DNA from: CAYLJO01 sp964383905
GTDB lineage: Bacteria; Acidobacteriota; Blastocatellia; Pyrinomonadales; Pyrinomonadaceae
Assembly: GCA_964383905.1 (NCBI GenBank)
Contig: CAYLJO010000327.1
Location: 1 to 5,576 of the forward strand
Reading direction: 5' to 3'
Length of the DNA stretch: 5,576 nt
The position numbers were made by a program, and so were the translations under genes. Below the pieces are notes generated by a model that was given only the letters and a program-made list of their open reading frames with translations, was not told where the DNA came from and searched no databases. Positions 5,137 through 5,576 of the stretch are shown piece by piece. How positions within the stretch are numbered: position 1 is the first letter of the stretch; each line of letters starts with the position of its first letter.

Positions 5137-5576
5137 TCAGCGGTTCGCGCCGGCCATTAACAGCGCCAACTCGCGCACCCGTGGCGCGTCTTCCGCCAGG
5201 AGGTATCCACCGGCCTCAATGCTGACCTGCGAGAGCGTCACATCGATGGCTTGACCGTGCGTCTCCAGCATCGCCATACACATCTCGGCCAACTCCTTGA
5301 TCTCTTCCGGCGAGAGTGGCACAGCCTTCGGCGTCTCATGACGCGGACCGACCTCGAGACCTGAGCGCGTTCGCTCGGCCGAGGTGTTGATCACGCCGTG
5401 GCTTCTCAGCACGTTGTAGGCCTCCTTGTGCGCCACCCTCGTGGCCTTGGGGATGCCGTGTTTGTCCAACCAGTCGCGGGTGCGCTCGTGCTCGAGCCTG
5501 GCGGCTTGTGCGGCGGCGGTGTGGAGTGTGGGCTCCAGCTCACGCTTGAGTCGTCTGACGATCTCATCGATGGAAG
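5137..5576 (-). CDS. Hypothetical protein, N-terminus beyond the window
   Basis: An uninterrupted minus-strand frame of 145 codons runs from the right edge (first whole codon at 5574) to TGA at 5137. A TTG at 5469 could be taken as a start, but the frame continues cleanly upstream of it with the same composition (S-I-D-E-I-V-R-R-L-K-R-E-L, then an Ala-rich helix), so the true start is probably outside. The visible part looks soluble and helical: a charged helix, L-D-K-H-G-I-P-K-A-T (about 36-45), a possible N-V-L-R-S-H-G-V-I turn (about 53-61), a polar linker with P-R-H-E-T-P, an acidic helix P-L-S-P-E-E-I-K-E-L-A-E-M and a C-terminal helix E-D-A-P-R-V-R-E-L-A-L-L. No signal peptide or membrane segment is seen. 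I do not recognise the family. GC is higher here than in the left part. Confidence 0.6.
   Translation of the reverse strand, partial: SIDEIVRRLKRELEPTLHTAAAQAARLEHERTRDWLDKHGIPKATRVAHKEAYNVLRSHGVINTSAERTRSGLEVGPRHETPKAVPLSPEEIKELAEMCMAMLETHGQAIDVTLSQVSIEAGGYLLAEDAPRVRELALLMAGANR

Noticed and set aside
5127..5154. GCGCCGGC direct repeat with 20-base period
   Set aside because: It is just two GC-rich copies over a stop codon, with no T-run and no third copy; chance in GC-rich coding sequence is enough.
4802..5254. 150-codon plus-strand open frame
   Set aside because: It is antisense to IS6 remnant 2 and the tail of the right-edge gene, and crosses their boundary without any gene-like start.

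Overview
The window looks like bacterial chromosome with mid-range GC, in which two intact genes sit among decayed genes and broken insertion sequences. The protein styles (a Thr/Pro-linked lipoprotein with a DUF3828-like domain, a BlaI-type repressor, an arginase-family start, a secreted phosphodiesterase) remind me of Acidobacteriota of the Blastocatellia type. That is an impression from sequence style, not a proven assignment.

Left to right: a complete lipoprotein gene on the minus strand (65-1093) has a strong ribosome binding site and a 29-nt dyad upstream. Next comes the transposase-C-terminal end of an IS6-family element on the minus strand (1255-1546), frameshifted and cut off. Beyond it are about 200 bases I cannot assign, and then the broken N-terminus of an arginase-family gene on the minus strand (1969 down to about 1754), whose otherwise readable frame carries a stop at codon 13. 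From 1970 to 2163 lies the promoter region of the plus-strand gene 2164-3693, a secreted alkaline-phosphatase-superfamily phosphodiesterase. This promoter region holds three 8-bp TTAA-centred direct repeats at an exact 11-bp period, plus a weaker fourth, which is the layout of a PHO box.

Convergent to the phosphodiesterase is a frameshifted BlaI/MecI-type repressor pseudogene (4036 down to 3742). It is followed by an IS982-family transposase pseudogene (4125-4797), which is cut off by the terminal inverted repeat of a second IS6-family end (4798 to about 5015). The two IS6 ends share their terminal sequence, have the same orientation and are both truncated. A partial minus-strand gene of unknown function (5137 to the right edge) closes the window.

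The genes do not form one operon. The main functional story is a probably phosphate-regulated secreted phosphodiesterase that stays intact while its neighbours decay. The 3.5 kb between the two IS6 ends may be the remains of a pseudo-compound transposon, although that is inference. I found no tRNA, rRNA, CRISPR array or convincing new multi-gene system.
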